Below, one piece after another: positions 63,985-64,000 of a DNA stretch of 64,000 nt. Location of the stretch: assembly GCA_017849455.1 (NCBI GenBank), contig JAFIGX010000012.1, positions 50,747-114,746 of the forward strand. The letters are read 5' to 3'. Under the pieces are notes generated by a model that saw only the letters and a list, made by a program, of their open reading frames with translations, searched no databases and was not told where the DNA came from. The DNA comes from Pseudobacter sp. (lineage in GTDB: Bacteria > Bacteroidota > Bacteroidia > Chitinophagales > Chitinophagaceae). The position numbers were made by a program, and so were the translations under genes. Each line of letters begins with the position of its first letter. The first letter of the stretch is position 1.

Positions 63985-64000
63985 AAGATCTGGGTTCAAA

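Overview
The window reads as the chromosome of a Bacteroidota bacterium, most likely a Chitinophagaceae relative. The grounds are SusC/SusD pairs run by ECF sigma/FecR switches, a type IX secretion-style C-terminal domain on an amylase, promoter elements of the TAnnTTTG type, and many genes lacking a Shine-Dalgarno sequence. Nothing suggests a plasmid or phage. Two base-composition regimes can be seen by eye. About 1-18.5 kb and 52-64 kb carry GC-rich third codon positions (host-like). About 18.5-51 kb is clearly more AT-rich and holds the transfer signs: an att-like duplication at a tRNA gene, transposase remnants and a metal-resistance block.

Layout. 0.3-4.8 kb: a secreted DUF3472 protein, a hybrid sensor kinase and a class I terpene synthase. 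5.1-15.9 kb: an outer-membrane uptake operon (ECF sigma, FecR, SusC with STN domain, SusD, a lipoprotein, two thioredoxin-fold proteins) closed by a strong terminator. Then an S10 carboxypeptidase, a DUF4239 membrane protein and tRNA-Ser(CGA). 18.5-27.85 kb: a second module with the same order (sigma, FecR, SusC, SusD, TlpA-like, DsbD-alpha-like), bounded by the tRNA-Ser 3' end and an exact 16-bp copy of it at 27833-27848, beside an IS1595-type transposase scrap. This looks like a 9.3-kb genomic island that has lost its integrase.

28.9-43.0 kb is a metal and ion homeostasis block: DUF6660 protein, CzcA fused to a TolC-like outer-membrane factor, its periplasmic adaptor, a SulP transporter fused to a beta-carbonic anhydrase, MgtC-like protein, CDF exporter, NicO-like membrane protein and a P1B-type ATPase. 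It ends in a decayed IS4-family transposase. 43.8-51.9 kb holds a protoglobin/MarR pair, an ECF sigma with a membrane partner, DUF1801 and DUF4256 proteins, an M28 peptidase and a serine hydrolase.

52.2-64 kb returns to host-like composition: a secreted GH13 amylase with a sorting domain, an inward-rectifier K+ channel, GluQ-type tRNA-Asp modifying enzyme, an NAD(P)-binding epimerase-like protein, a BlaI/M56 regulatory pair with a visible operator, a DUF1772 protein, a GH125 alpha-mannosidase and a TonB-dependent siderophore-type receptor preceded by twin palindromes. The lifestyle implied is a free-living polymer and peptide scavenger with many surface uptake systems and strong metal efflux. 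No wholly new defence or biosynthetic system was found. The most distinctive items are the tRNA-bounded uptake island, several short perfect palindromes in promoters, and some variant or fused proteins. All function calls come from reading motifs; no database search was possible.
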